Assembly: GCA_009731375.1 (NCBI GenBank) | Contig: BJOX01000047.1 | Coordinates: forward strand, 696,815 to 724,497 | Direction of reading: 5' to 3' | Length of the DNA stretch: 27,683 bases | Source of the DNA: Paulinella micropora | Lineage: Eukaryota > Cercozoa > Imbricatea > Euglyphida | Shown here: piece after piece, positions 18,201 through 26,389 of the stretch | Layout: each line of letters begins with the position of its first letter | How positions within the stretch are numbered: position 1 is the stretch's first letter | Made by a program: the position numbers and the translations under genes | Notes under the pieces: model-generated | Told to the model about the DNA's origin: nothing | What the model saw: the letters and a program-made list of their open reading frames with translations, nothing else | The model's database searches: none

Positions 18201-20692
18201 TAAATGATATCTTTGAGCGTATTAAACGCCTGCAAAGCCTCCTCATCCCACTTCTCAAAGTCTCCAAAATCAATCATCTTCTCCAGCTTAGCCCGAGTTG
18301 CACCCCAATCGGGTATGAACTGGCTGTAGTACTGTGCCATCGCAAGAAAAGAGTGTAACTCCGTGCGATTCTTTGGCAACTGTCTACTCATGATCTCCTC
18401 CCTCTTTTCGCGCGATATCGAGACCCTATTATGAGAAATCTCGTAACCCAAATACGTCACACTTGTCCTGGCAAGCTGACATTTCTTTAGGTTGCATTTC
18501 AGGCCAAAAGCTCCGATGCGCCTGAAGACATCTGACAAGTGATCGATATGCTCTTCCATTGTGTTAGAGTATACGATGATGTCATCGATGTAACAAAATG
18601 CATATTCTCCCGCCTTCTGTCCTCTCCTTCTCATAAAACCATCCTCCGACTGGTCGTCATATTGACCGCTCAACATCTTCTGCATCGCCTTCTGAAAGAG
18701 CCCCGGGGCCTGTTTGAGTCCCATTGGAAGCACCTTCCACTGGTATATTTCCATACCCACAACGAATGCAGTCAGCCATCTGGATTTCTCGTCCAGTGGT
18801 ATCTGCCAGAAGCCGTTCTTAAGGTCAATGACCGAATAGAATTTAGCATTCCGCAGCACCCTTCTGCCTTCTTCTAAGGTCGGCAGAGGATTTCTCTCTT
18901 CCTCTAGCACCTTATTCACACGGGCATAATTGATCGTCAAGCGCCATTCTCCTCCTGGCTTAGGGACGATTTTCGGTTGAGAGACAATTGGAGATGTAGA
19001 TCTCTCAATAAAGTCCTCATCGAGCAACTGTCTCACATTCTCCTCCGCTATTTTTGCCTCATGTATGCTCAAATTTGCCCTCCGTGGTGCCGGAGATGGC
19101 TCCGCACCCGGTATCTTGTAAATGACAGCAGTGAAGTCATCCGACTTTACACCACCTGCCCGAGGAGGGTCGAAAATTTCTCTGTACGCCTCCATCTTAG
19201 CTTTGAGAAACGCCTTCTCTCTCTCCGAACCCACTCCTTCTTCTAAAATTTTCCGCGCCGCCGCTTGGAAATCTTCCTCCGACATCTTCTTATGCTCCTT
19301 GAGGGGCGCTAAGTCCTCCTCCAAACTCAAATCTTCCTCGGACAAATCGTCTAGTCCCGTTCTTTCATACGTGACTGTGTCCGGCTCATCATCATGACCC
19401 AGCCCGACAAGCATATCAATAAGGTTCGCGTATTGTATCGGAGCCTTACGGGTGTAGAAACCATCAAAGCATGTGAAAGCTTGAGGTATCAATTTCAACT
19501 TGTCCTGGGCTCTGAGCTTTTGCTTGTATGCACTGCTCTGCTCCCGAGACCCGAGTCGACAAGCCACCACTAACTGTTGCTTGCGAGAAGGAACAGGTAT
19601 AGGATGATCAATAAGCCGGTCCCTTATCTCCTGTGCCCAGATCGCCTTCTCATTGTATGGCAGAATGACAGTATACGGCTTGTTACTCTCAAATAGAGTC
19701 CGTAGACACTTTTTCACTTCAGTTAATGAGCGCGGCCAGGTAGGCACATCGCCCCAAAAGTTCGTGATAAAAGTTTTAATGTCATCCGCTGGAGTATCGG
19801 GGATACGCCCCTTCCTCCTTGGCACAAACGCCTCTCTCTTCTCATCTGACACCTTCGCATGGTAACAGTAGCCATTAGTAATATGGACATCTGCCCCGCC
19901 ACCTTCTGCGAATCTGGCCAACGACGGGCACTGTTTCGCAACACATATTATCTCCTCATTACGCGCTACGACTAAGTCATCAATAGACTTTCTGTCCCAT
20001 GCGGGAATCGTAACCGTATACGCCTGCATCTCCGTCTCCCAATTGTCGGTCCAGGTCAGTTCCTCCGGCACTGTGACATAGGGGTGTACATAGGCTTCAG
20101 TTGCCTCATGTACGAAGGCCAACTTTTTCCTCTCCGTTGCTAGACTCAGCTCAAAAGCCTCGTATGAGTCAGTAGCAGTCATCGGATTAATATCCTCCTC
20201 CTCTCCATTCTTCACTCCATAAATCACCCGCCGTGCGGCGCAATCGATCACAGCCCCCATCGTAGCCAATTGGTCATACGACAGCAGGATTGAACCGTGG
20301 TAATCGGGGACAACATAGAGGTCCGCACGATATACTCGACCGGATTTCAATTTGAAAATTAATGTGACGATGCCCGTAATTTCCGTACGGCTGCCTACCC
20401 CTTTTAGGGTCCCCTTTGTTTTTCTAATGTTTTTGTCCACCCATGTCCGGTGACTATTCAAAAACTTCTGGCCGACAATATTAATATTCGCCATCGTATC
20501 ATTACCAACTTTTAATGTGGTTTGTAAAGTTTCACAAAAGAGGTCAGTGTAGCATAGCGCGTCTGGTCTATGTAAACTAGCCGCTAGCACATGAATTTTT
20601 CGTTCTAGGGTTTTGAGTCTAAGCTCAAGTTCCTTGTCCTCTTCTCGTTCTCCCCCTTTTTCCGCCAACTTAACTTCTTGAGTCTCCGGGGC
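15254..20692 (-). CDS. pol: Pol polyprotein: protease, reverse transcriptase, RNase H, integrase
   Basis: The frame opens right after a TAA at 20693-20695; the first start-like codon is a TTG at 20668, so translation from Gag is likely. Numbering from that TTG: protease about 45-155 with DTMA at 57-60 and ILLSYDQL at 127-134; RT about 535-745 with YIDD at 693-696; RNase H about 840-962 (D847, E889, D915, D957); integrase with H1163, H1170, C1200, C1203, then D1233, D1293, E1329 (DD35E); a GPY/F-like region with KLFTHWKGPYQI at 1469-1480. All RT, RNase H and integrase catalytic residues are present. About 340 residues between protease and RT and about 270 after the GPY/F region match nothing I recognise; no chromodomain is evident. 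The protein copies the RNA into DNA and integrates it. The canonical protease Gly is replaced by Met. Confidence 0.95.
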   Translation of the reverse strand, partial: APETQEVKLAEKGGEREEDKELELRLKTLERKIHVLAASLHRPDALCYTDLFCETLQTTLKVGNDTMANINIVGQKFLNSHRTWVDKNIRKTKGTLKGVGSRTEITGIVTLIFKLKSGRVYRADLYVVPDYHGSILLSYDQLATMGAVIDCAARRVIYGVKNGEEEDINPMTATDSYEAFELSLATERKKLAFVHEATEAYVHPYVTVPEELTWTDNWETEMQAYTVTIPAWDRKSIDDLVVARNEEIICVAKQCPSLARFAEGGGADVHITNGYCYHAKVSDEKREAFVPRRKGRIPDTPADDIKTFITNFWGDVPTWPRSLTEVKKCLRTLFESNKPYTVILPYNEKAIWAQEIRDRLIDHPIPVPSRKQQLVVACRLGSREQSSAYKQKLRAQDKLKLIPQAFTCFDGFYTRKAPIQYANLIDMLVGLGHDDEPDTVTYERTGLDDLSEEDLSLEEDLAPLKEHKKMSEEDFQAAARKILEEGVGSEREKAFLKAKMEAYREIFDPPRAGGVKSDDFTAVIYKIPGAEPSPAPRRANLSIHEAKIAEENVRQLLDEDFIERSTSPIVSQPKIVPKPGGEWRLTINYARVNKVLEEERNPLPTLEEGRRVLRNAKFYSVIDLKNGFWQIPLDEKSRWLTAFVVGMEIYQWKVLPMGLKQAPGLFQKAMQKMLSGQYDDQSEDGFMRRRGQKAGEYAFCYIDDIIVYSNTMEEHIDHLSDVFRRIGAFGLKCNLKKCQLARTSVTYLGYEISHNRVSISREKREEIMSRQLPKNRTELHSFLAMAQYYSQFIPDWGATRAKLEKMIDFGDFEKWDEEALQAFNTLKDIIYKDPKDGGLVLMMPDFTKPFVVDTDASKFAIGAVLQQEDEEKKLRPIMFISRKLCAAERNYCTRQREALAVVWALKRLREYLWGGPLFTVRTDHHNLLWLMNHEQTGRLARWQAFLSCFNFTMVYLPGKRNVVADSLSRLEFQSEVSALVSSVEMMDLSTDKVYEVSHIEAMQMARGVRYDRTGLRYSPQGPEHGICCEAHVLEDAEWSYEAYENAKANIKEEEETTEVCTEPPQENRSELDEDPERVGVRLEDGTIHIASPTAWRQQQATDPEFKELITLYKNPNELKKTPQIKDQMKEMAWRDGLLWYKGQHGKFASQPDKWTLWVPEKLRRFIYVAAHNCPLLAHPGRQRTHWFIARRFWWKGMKEEIDREVDACIPCKTTKTPLKANFGLIGTFPLHAGMFEFLHIDHVGPFPESAEGYRYLLTAIDRATNYVWVVPVKDATGKTTAEALIDRIVSQIGVPRKICSDRGSDFNNEVIDRLSKYYGMKWQYVTAYNPRANGKIERVHRPLKASLKMYCMKKENQRAWVEAAPSFAFAMNCLPSSALGGARSSVSPYQLVYGREPNIPTSLLHPKDTWADEDELFGMRLRAKMEAEQIVAAHREAERRKTDAQGVRQAHLDQVRFQVGDIVLLYHPQVPKGVSSKLFTHWKGPYQIMEQMGPLNYKIRGRGKVQIVNVRRLIKYDPFLLEDESVEEALKRMKEDFKEVPPIQKEDTLEEENAYRAPVTEKEETEKESKEDSNRKSAAGTQSKAPIVRGGTKEKFTEAQRRRAQNDLIFDQPRKVARSTRATDVHGGGGEKDTNPNAGNVDIRHVRWKEGEAIAAIKWVRDAFYLLRPAESHVADDTLSDLYLMRAVAVPQTTRAARTSKRSLAAKTIQPVLHFWRSMDPVEDPKARQYLPVYKDAKNLETWDDTITLRDKDHTAWTIQSLPRGVLDIPFDLSLGAIPNKIWDILEESKFDLTFVGGPPPGKGVRARRRRQ

Positions 20693-21076
20693 TTATACTA
20701 TCTCGAGTGTCTTTTGGACAGAGTCTGGTACACCGAGTGTACTCGTGTCTATAGCAGAGACTATTGAGTCCTTTGGCGGGGGTACGGTCCGCTGCTTCTT
20801 CGTAGGAGGAGACCTAGCCTTTGGTTTCGGCTTCCTCTCCTCCATCGCCTTCTTCGCCTTCCTATTCGCATCATTTATCATATTAGCTCTCGAAGGATGA
20901 ACTAGCAAGTGCTTACCTTGAGGCTTGTGAGGCTGTGTGCCTTCACCTTCACGTCTGGGAGGAACGGAACCGTTCGTATCCTGTTCATCAACAGTAGGCA
21001 TAACTGTGACTGTCGGATTAAAAAGAACAGTTTTTATCTCCTTCTCTCTCTTCTTTTCCTCTCTCTTCTCCTCCCG
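20693..21076 (-). CDS. gag-pol linker frame between the TGA and TAA stops
   Basis: 127 sense codons and then TAA, in the same frame as both gag (stop TGA at 21077-21079) and pol. An internal ATG at 21001 would give a 102-residue product. The first part is K/E/R-rich, the middle P/K-rich and basic (a KPKPKARSPP segment), ending LEIV before the TAA. It is probably the spacer ahead of the protease in a Gag-Pol fusion, with either stop being bypassed or mutational. A separate small protein is less likely. Confidence 0.6.
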   Translation of the reverse strand, partial: REEKREEKKREKEIKTVLFNPTVTVMPTVDEQDTNGSVPPRREGEGTQPHKPQGKHLLVHPSRANMINDANRKAKKAMEERKPKPKARSPPTKKQRTVPPPKDSIVSAIDTSTLGVPDSVQKTLEIV

Positions 21077-21102
21077 TCAGTCTACGACGACAACACGCTC
21101 AC
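21010..21102 (-). other. candidate intron removing the gag stop (93 nt; alternative acceptor gives 99 nt)
   Basis: In element orientation CAG|GTGAGC starts at 21102, a near-ideal 5' splice site 22 nt before the TGA. A pyrimidine-rich CTGTTCTTTTT precedes ACAG ending at 21010, and a second ACAG ends at 21004. Both give phase-1 to phase-1 removal, so Gag would continue in frame into the linker. No transcript evidence is available here. Confidence 0.4.
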
Positions 21103-23590
21103 CTGAGCCGGTGTCTTCGTCTTGACGTCCCCCCTCCGTAGCGGTATAAGCTTGCTGGGGGTAGTTGGAGCTGGAACTGGTGCTATAATTCCAGTATCCG
21201 TGTCCTCTGGGAGGGCGCGCTGGGGTCCGTCCTCCCCTTCCACGAAAGCCTCGTCCTCGTGGTGCCGCCCCTCTTGGTGTCCCTCGGGACCCTCGTGACG
21301 ATCCTCTCGTCTCTCCTCCTCCTCTAGTCGGCGCCTTTGATCGGCCCGATGTCTCTCTCTTCTCCCTTCTCTTCATTCTGTCAAGGAAGTAAATGATGGC
21401 CTCCCGGAACTCCGCATCCGAGACCATATTCGCATTCCACCTCCCCTCCTCCAACTCCTTCTTGTACATGGCGTACATGGTCTTTTTCATGCCTTCGAGC
21501 TCTCTAAGGAAAAGATTTCGCTGCCTATCATCAAGAGAGTCGTGGCTGAAGAGGCAATTGCCTACTCCTTTCTGTGCCTCATGCTTACACGCCATGTATG
21601 AAAAATAGCGGTAGCACGGCGTCGGCTCATCATCTCTCCCCCTCTTGAGACCTGCCGTTCGAGTTGCATGTGCTGCTTGAGCACCTCCAACCCCCTGTGT
21701 CGCGGCACTGGAGAATGACTCGGTGGCCGTGTCCAATTCGGAACACGCGTCGAGCACCTCCTTGAACAGGTCGCCCGGCGGAGTAGCCGCTACAGTCCTC
21801 TCGTATATATTCGTTTCTAAAAAATCCGCCGTCTTCACCGCCGTGAAGGTCGGACAGGACTGTATGATCCTTGCGAGCTTGCTCGGGTGTCGTGTACACA
21901 AAGCACTCAGGAAGTACAAAATGATAGACTTCCGGCTATAAAAGAGCCCGTACTTGGCGCTGACCTCAGTGAGGATCGCTGCCAACCTCGTGCCAATGCC
22001 CAGCCCTTCGTTCACCTCTTGAAAAATCTCAAACCCAATCAAAGTACCAGTGCACAGGTGCTGATACCCATGAGTTTTAAAGTATTGCAAGAGGACGGCA
22101 ACTGGCACCGTGCATTGCAGGTCTGAGGCTGCTCTCCTAGCCGCCACCTCTACCGCTCTCATCGCCTTGTACTCCCCAACATCAAACCCTTGTGTGATGA
22201 TTGATGGGTCCAACAAGGTGTACAACGCCTCATACTCCTGTGTTTCGTCCGTTGGATGCTGCTTCATACAAGCATCAATTCTTCTGAGCTTGTCTCGAAG
22301 GTTCGCATCCGTGTCCTTCTGACTCGCTGTCTCTGCATACAGCGTCAGAGCAGTGGCATCGGACTTTGTATATTTTTGGAAGGCCTGTATGATAGCCTGT
22401 CTGTCCTTTTTGTCATTACTGTTGACAATGACAGTGGTAGGCGCTGAGCTAGTCGCAGGGGCCGAAGGGGCTGTGTGGGCTGACGGGGCGGAGCGGCCCG
22501 AGGGAGCCATATAAGATCCAGAGGAATATTTCGGTCCCTTTGTTCCCGCCGCCTTGGCTAATGCAATCTTTGCCTCCATCTCCTTCTTTTCTTTCTCAGC
22601 CGCTAGCTCTTTGATATACAGCTCTTGGGCATGATGAAAAAAAGACAGGATCTCAGCTGCCTTCCGAAGGAACAAGGCCTTCTCCGCCAACTCCTTCTCT
22701 CCCGCTTTATTGGTGGGGGGTGGTGCGGCCGTCCCCTCCAAGATCGTATGATCCTTCGTGAAGACCCACCTCTTCCATGCGTCATCCTTCACCAAGGCCG
22801 CATGCAGCTTCTTCATCCTCGTCACCCCTCCAGCTTCGCCTTCTATTTCCCTCAGGGCCGGGTGAAGGTCCCTGCCAAACTGGGTGTGTTGGAGTTTACC
22901 CAGGTCCACTAACTTGGCCTCCATAAGTTTCAGAGACACATCCATGACATTGATCTGTCCTTTTGGATTCCTGAACTTAAACTCCTTTTCCACTCTCTTT
23001 ATTGAATCAATGTCCTGACCAGGATCGAGCAACCTAGCCAGTGCTCTTGTGTTCCATGGCAGCACAGTCTTTCCAGTCTGGTACTCAAAGAGTATAGCAC
23101 ACTCAAACACTGTCCATGAGAGGTCGAGTAGCTCCAGTAAAGACATATTGTCCCCAAATGAGACATGTTGCACCTGTAACTGTGCACCGTCGTCTCTGAG
23201 GAATTCTGCGAGAGGCAGAGCTTGCCTTGGGAGAGGGTAACAGATGTCCTCCTTCTTCAAGGGTTGTCCCCATCGCATTTCTTGGGGAATGTATAGCCAT
23301 TTATAGGCCTCATCCTTCCCTTTCTTCTCCTCAAACTCCTTCTTACTTAGTTTGCCATATTCGGCCACAAACCTCGCTTCCTCTCCTCCCTTCTCCTCCT
23401 CCTCGACTTCCTCTGCTCCTCCTGTGTCAAAGGAAGGCGCAGTAAAAAATTGATTCTCTGCTCCTCCTGTGTCAAAGGAAGGTGCCAGATCTCCTCCTTC
23501 TGCATGAGAGTCAACGAACTCCTCTTCGTTTCCTGGGGTTCGCTCACTCTCCCCCCCTCCTTCCTGCCAGTCTTCAGACCTAGTAGACAT
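21077..23590 (-). CDS. gag: Gag-like protein with CCCH zinc finger and RGG tail
   Basis: 837 aa. The N-terminal 70 residues are acidic and contain APSFDTGGAE twice, 15 residues apart (a 45-bp duplication). Helical capsid-like regions follow at about 90-340, then an S/A/P-rich linker (about 350-390) and a second helical region (about 395-620). At 659-683 there is C-x8-C-x10-C-x3-H, a CCCH-type arrangement rather than the CCHC knuckle of most Ty3/gypsy nucleocapsids. Residues 750-798 are an RGG/RG-rich stretch, a common RNA-binding module. By position and composition it should form the particle and package the RNA. It ends in VVVVD and TGA followed by CGG. Capsid homology is inferred from position, not from sequence match. 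Confidence 0.88.
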   Translation of the reverse strand: MSTRSEDWQEGGGESERTPGNEEEFVDSHAEGGDLAPSFDTGGAENQFFTAPSFDTGGAEEVEEEEKGGEEARFVAEYGKLSKKEFEEKKGKDEAYKWLYIPQEMRWGQPLKKEDICYPLPRQALPLAEFLRDDGAQLQVQHVSFGDNMSLLELLDLSWTVFECAILFEYQTGKTVLPWNTRALARLLDPGQDIDSIKRVEKEFKFRNPKGQINVMDVSLKLMEAKLVDLGKLQHTQFGRDLHPALREIEGEAGGVTRMKKLHAALVKDDAWKRWVFTKDHTILEGTAAPPPTNKAGEKELAEKALFLRKAAEILSFFHHAQELYIKELAAEKEKKEMEAKIALAKAAGTKGPKYSSGSYMAPSGRSAPSAHTAPSAPATSSAPTTVIVNSNDKKDRQAIIQAFQKYTKSDATALTLYAETASQKDTDANLRDKLRRIDACMKQHPTDETQEYEALYTLLDPSIITQGFDVGEYKAMRAVEVAARRAASDLQCTVPVAVLLQYFKTHGYQHLCTGTLIGFEIFQEVNEGLGIGTRLAAILTEVSAKYGLFYSRKSIILYFLSALCTRHPSKLARIIQSCPTFTAVKTADFLETNIYERTVAATPPGDLFKEVLDACSELDTATESFSSAATQGVGGAQAAHATRTAGLKRGRDDEPTPCYRYFSYMACKHEAQKGVGNCLFSHDSLDDRQRNLFLRELEGMKKTMYAMYKKELEEGRWNANMVSDAEFREAIIYFLDRMKRREKRETSGRSKAPTRGGGETRGSSRGSRGTPRGAAPRGRGFRGRGGRTPARPPRGHGYWNYSTSSSSNYPQQAYTATEGGRQDEDTGSGERVVVVD

Positions 23591-24355
23591 GGATGCTGAA
23601 GGAATACGGATGAGACAGAGTTGTTTCTACCCCGTAATTGCTCTGTTCGTCTATGAGGAACGAATAGAGAGAAAAACGAAAAGACAGTATAGGAGAGAGC
23701 GTCTCACCTCTATGTCTTATGTGTTTTTTTTTTGTTTTTTTTTTTTGTTTTTTTTTTGTGAGAAAGAAGTAATCTGTACGACTTTCTCTGAAAATTTTAT
23801 CTCCTTCTCCACTCCTCTTTTCTTTTTCTCTTTTTTGTTGTTGTATCTGTTATGAGGTACGAGGACCTATGTACAGATAATGTCAAAGAGGCTAGAGAAG
23901 CACTCCTTGAGAAGTCGACTTGTCGTCTGACACTTGTTCAGACCTATTGTCGAAAGACAGTCAGAGATTTGCAAAAATACTCTGATGTGTGTGGTTTGAG
24001 AGGCAACAAAGTGCACAGACTTGAAAGGTAGAGTACTACGCTCGTGTCCTTCAAGTTTGTTTGTATCTGTGAGTGTTTGTTTGTACGTCTGTTGACCTAC
24101 TCTGTCTCTGTCTCAAGAGAGAACAAAAGAACAGCTACGAGGTCTGGTGTCTGGCCTCCTTGTGAGGACACAGATACAGGCTGTGGAGAGGGTACTGAGA
24201 CACCTACTCACAAACGCCTAGACGTCTAGTTTTGCAAAAAGAGCTGTGTGGGGATGTGCTGGAGTATTTGTTTTTTGGAACACCTACTCAGAAGAGATAG
24301 GTCTGTCCAATTTTTCTTTCTGCTGTTCCAAAAACAAGCCAGAAAAGAAATCAGC
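23591..24355 (-). other. 5' leader of the retrotransposon
   Basis: About 0.78 kb without a credible gene. In element orientation it contains an A-rich block (three A runs separated by C, about 23724-23757) roughly 135-165 nt before the gag ATG. It would hold the packaging signal; no specific structure was identified. Confidence 0.55.
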
Positions 24356-24373
24356 CTTGTGCTGGTGACTCCA
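24356..24373 (-). promoter_or_regulatory. primer-binding site candidate
   Basis: TGGAGTCACCAGCACAAG starts one base after the 5' LTR in element orientation. It begins with TGG, as expected for pairing with a tRNA CCA end. The next base implies a primer with U73, as in tRNA-Cys, but I could not match the remainder to a tRNA from memory. Confidence 0.6.
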
Positions 24374-24374
24374 A

Positions 24375-24620
24375 TGTTACAATCTCCGAAGATAGCTCAA
24401 TAAAAAGTCGGTAATACAACCAGACACAAATCCCCAAAAGAGAATGATGTCTCGTTATATTAGCTCAGTGAAGCCGAAAAGAAAACTGCAACAGACCAAG
24501 GTTAAATGGCATTAGGTCAAATCCGGCCAAACGATATTGAAAATAATGGGAAAAAACTAGGTGCACCTGACACCAGAAAAAGGGTACTTTTTACCGGCTA
24601 TCCGGGGGGTGATGCCTACA
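24375..24620 (-). repeat. 5' LTR
   Basis: 246 bp, TG...CA, about 99% identical to 14212-14458. Apparent frames through the LTR are not genes. Confidence 0.93.
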
Positions 24621-24624
24621 AAGA
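24621..24624. other. target-site duplication, right (AAGA)
   Basis: Matches 14208-14211; see the left copy. Confidence 0.8.
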
Positions 24625-25620
24625 TAATTTTACATATGTGTTGCACACCAGAGTCGCTGAGAAAAATACAGAGAATACACAGATTTTAGAATGAATAATA
24701 TGTGCAAGTACACCTAAAATCACATGTTTCACGAAAATCGTGTAATAGTCATGTATGTTATGTATGTTCATTTGTGTGTTAAGATGTTTTGAAGCTGGCT
24801 ATAGGTTTTCATTCCTGGAGTTGCATTCAGTGTTTCAAAAGTTATGTTGTTTTCCTTTCCTACTTCCTCATAGATGTTTGTTTTTTTTGGTTTGCTAGCT
24901 GGTTTTTGCTCCATTCTTGTGAGAATTTTCAGGTATTGCATTGCCATATCAGTCTGCATATAGCTAGTTTATAGGATAGAGATTTGAAAAATGTTAGCAT
25001 GCTTGGTTTTTAATGTTAACTTATTTTGAAAAAAACTTTGTTTTTCAAAATTATTAGAACTTCATTTCTATTGCTGTTATCATGATTCTTCCTATGCTGT
25101 TTGGCCTACTTATATTTTAGCATTTTTATTTTCTTGTTCACATATCATCTCTCCCACCACCCTTTGCAAAATGGTTGCTTGGATAGTTTATAGAAGCATA
25201 TGTTTTGTTTATGTATGCCATCCAAAATAAGATTTTCTTTCTTTTGATATTACTTGTCATTTGGTTTGTCACCGCAGGCAAATGATACTAATTGACGTTG
25301 TTGTACTGACATAGTCATAATAAAAATTTTTAGGGGGGCACACAGGTGCCTCACTCCGCATTATTCTATGTCTGAATGTTGAAATACATTATATTTTCTT
25401 GAAAATACATTTATTTGAAGTATCATTTCAACATGATACCAGATGGTATCAGGGGTAAAATGACTTTGTGGCGGAGGCCCTCTGACACTAAGGCAAGCGC
25501 ATTCGAAACTTCTTAAATAATTTTTTTTTTTTTTGGGAGTCAAAAAAAAACTTTAATAATAATATTAATAAAAATTTATGATTATATTTTTTTTTTCTGA
25601 TCCGGAATATTAATAATTAT
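24625..25620. other. AT-rich flank, no gene; palindrome at 25434-25451
   Basis: No gene supported. TGATACCA (25434-25441) and TGGTATCA (25444-25451) are perfect inverted arms around GA, related to the ACCATATGGT palindromes. The last 100 bp are almost pure A/T. Confidence 0.5.
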
Positions 25621-25638
25621 GGATACCATATGGTATCC
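25621..25638. repeat. 18-bp perfect palindrome
   Basis: GGATACCATATGGTATCC, same core as 13146-13161. It sits on the inner edge of tandem array 2, mirroring the position beside array 1. Confidence 0.88.
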
Positions 25639-25697
25639 AAGCACATACACATAGACACTGGTTCCAGTCTTATAGACACAACCCATGCTAGCTAAGC

Positions 25698-26098
25698 AGT
25701 ACGCGCCAGTTCCGTTCGGGGTGCCACCAGCCAGTCCGGGGTGCCACCAGCCCGTCTGGGGTGCCACCAGCCCCACCTGGCACGTACTGTATAGCAGGTG
25801 TCTGGTTCCCCGTCTTATAGACACAACCGATGCTAGCTAAGCAGTACGCGCCAGCCCCGTCCGGGGTGCCACCAGCCAGTCCGGGGTGCCACCAGCTCGT
25901 CTGGGGTGCCACCAGCCACACCTGGCACGTACTGTATAGCAGGGATCTGGTTCCAGTCTTATAGACACAACCCAGTCTAGCTAAGCAGTACGCGCCATCC
26001 CCATGCGGGGTGCCACCAGCCAGTCCGAGGTGCCACCAGCCCGTCTGGGGTGACACCAGCCAGTCCGGGGTGCCACCAGCCGTATGGGGTGCCACCAG
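25698..26098. repeat. hairpin-bounded tandem repeat, array 2 (three units, period about 144 bp)
   Basis: Same family and orientation as 12770-13135. The first two units hold three 20-bp subunits each and close with CTGGCACGTACTG. The last (from about 25985) has five subunits and no closing arm, so it is truncated at about 26098. The 20-bp difference in period equals one subunit. The minus-strand frame through it (W/H/P/G-rich repeats) is a repeat artefact. Confidence 0.88.
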
Positions 26099-26389
26099 GG
26101 GGAAGCGCAAGAGAGAAGGAACAATTTGCTCCTTAGCATGGTGATGTAGCGCACCCCTGCAGCCTGTGCTACAGCAGCACGTTGTTTGCAAAATCAGAAA
26201 CGGAAAGTTCGGAAATAATTTTATTTTTTCCCGCGCGAAAGGGAGGGAGCAACACGCGCGAGAATGAAAGAACAAATTCTTTTGCCCCCTGTCCCCTCCC
26301 TCTGCCCCGCCCCCTCCCTTCCGCCCGTCCGCCTGCAAAAAAGAAAAAGAAAGAAAAAACATAGTTGCGGATGTCTGATTTCTGTGACC
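26099..26389. other. GC/purine-mixed stretch, no gene
   Basis: About 290 bp after the truncated repeat unit. No gene; C-rich patch near 26285-26330 followed by an A-rich patch. Confidence 0.4.

Larger units (their letters stand above)
14212..24620 (-). mobile_element. complete Ty3/gypsy-type LTR retrotransposon, 10.4 kb
   Basis: Element read on the minus strand: 5' LTR (24620-24375), primer-binding region, about 0.78-kb leader, gag, linker, pol, about 0.78-kb 3' segment, polypurine tract, 3' LTR (14458-14212). Pol order is protease, RT, RNase H, integrase, which places it in Ty3/gypsy (Metaviridae-like) rather than copia. Both LTRs start TG and end CA, differ by two substitutions and one indel, and are bounded by a 4-bp duplication, so the insertion is recent. 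Gag and Pol are open over more than 4.3 kb apart from two in-frame stops, so the element may be active. It splits a region flanked by two arrays of the same tandem repeat. Confidence 0.95.

Noticed and set aside
17399-19397. Plus-strand frames of 60-113 codons antisense to pol
   Set aside because: Shadows of the strongly supported pol frame.
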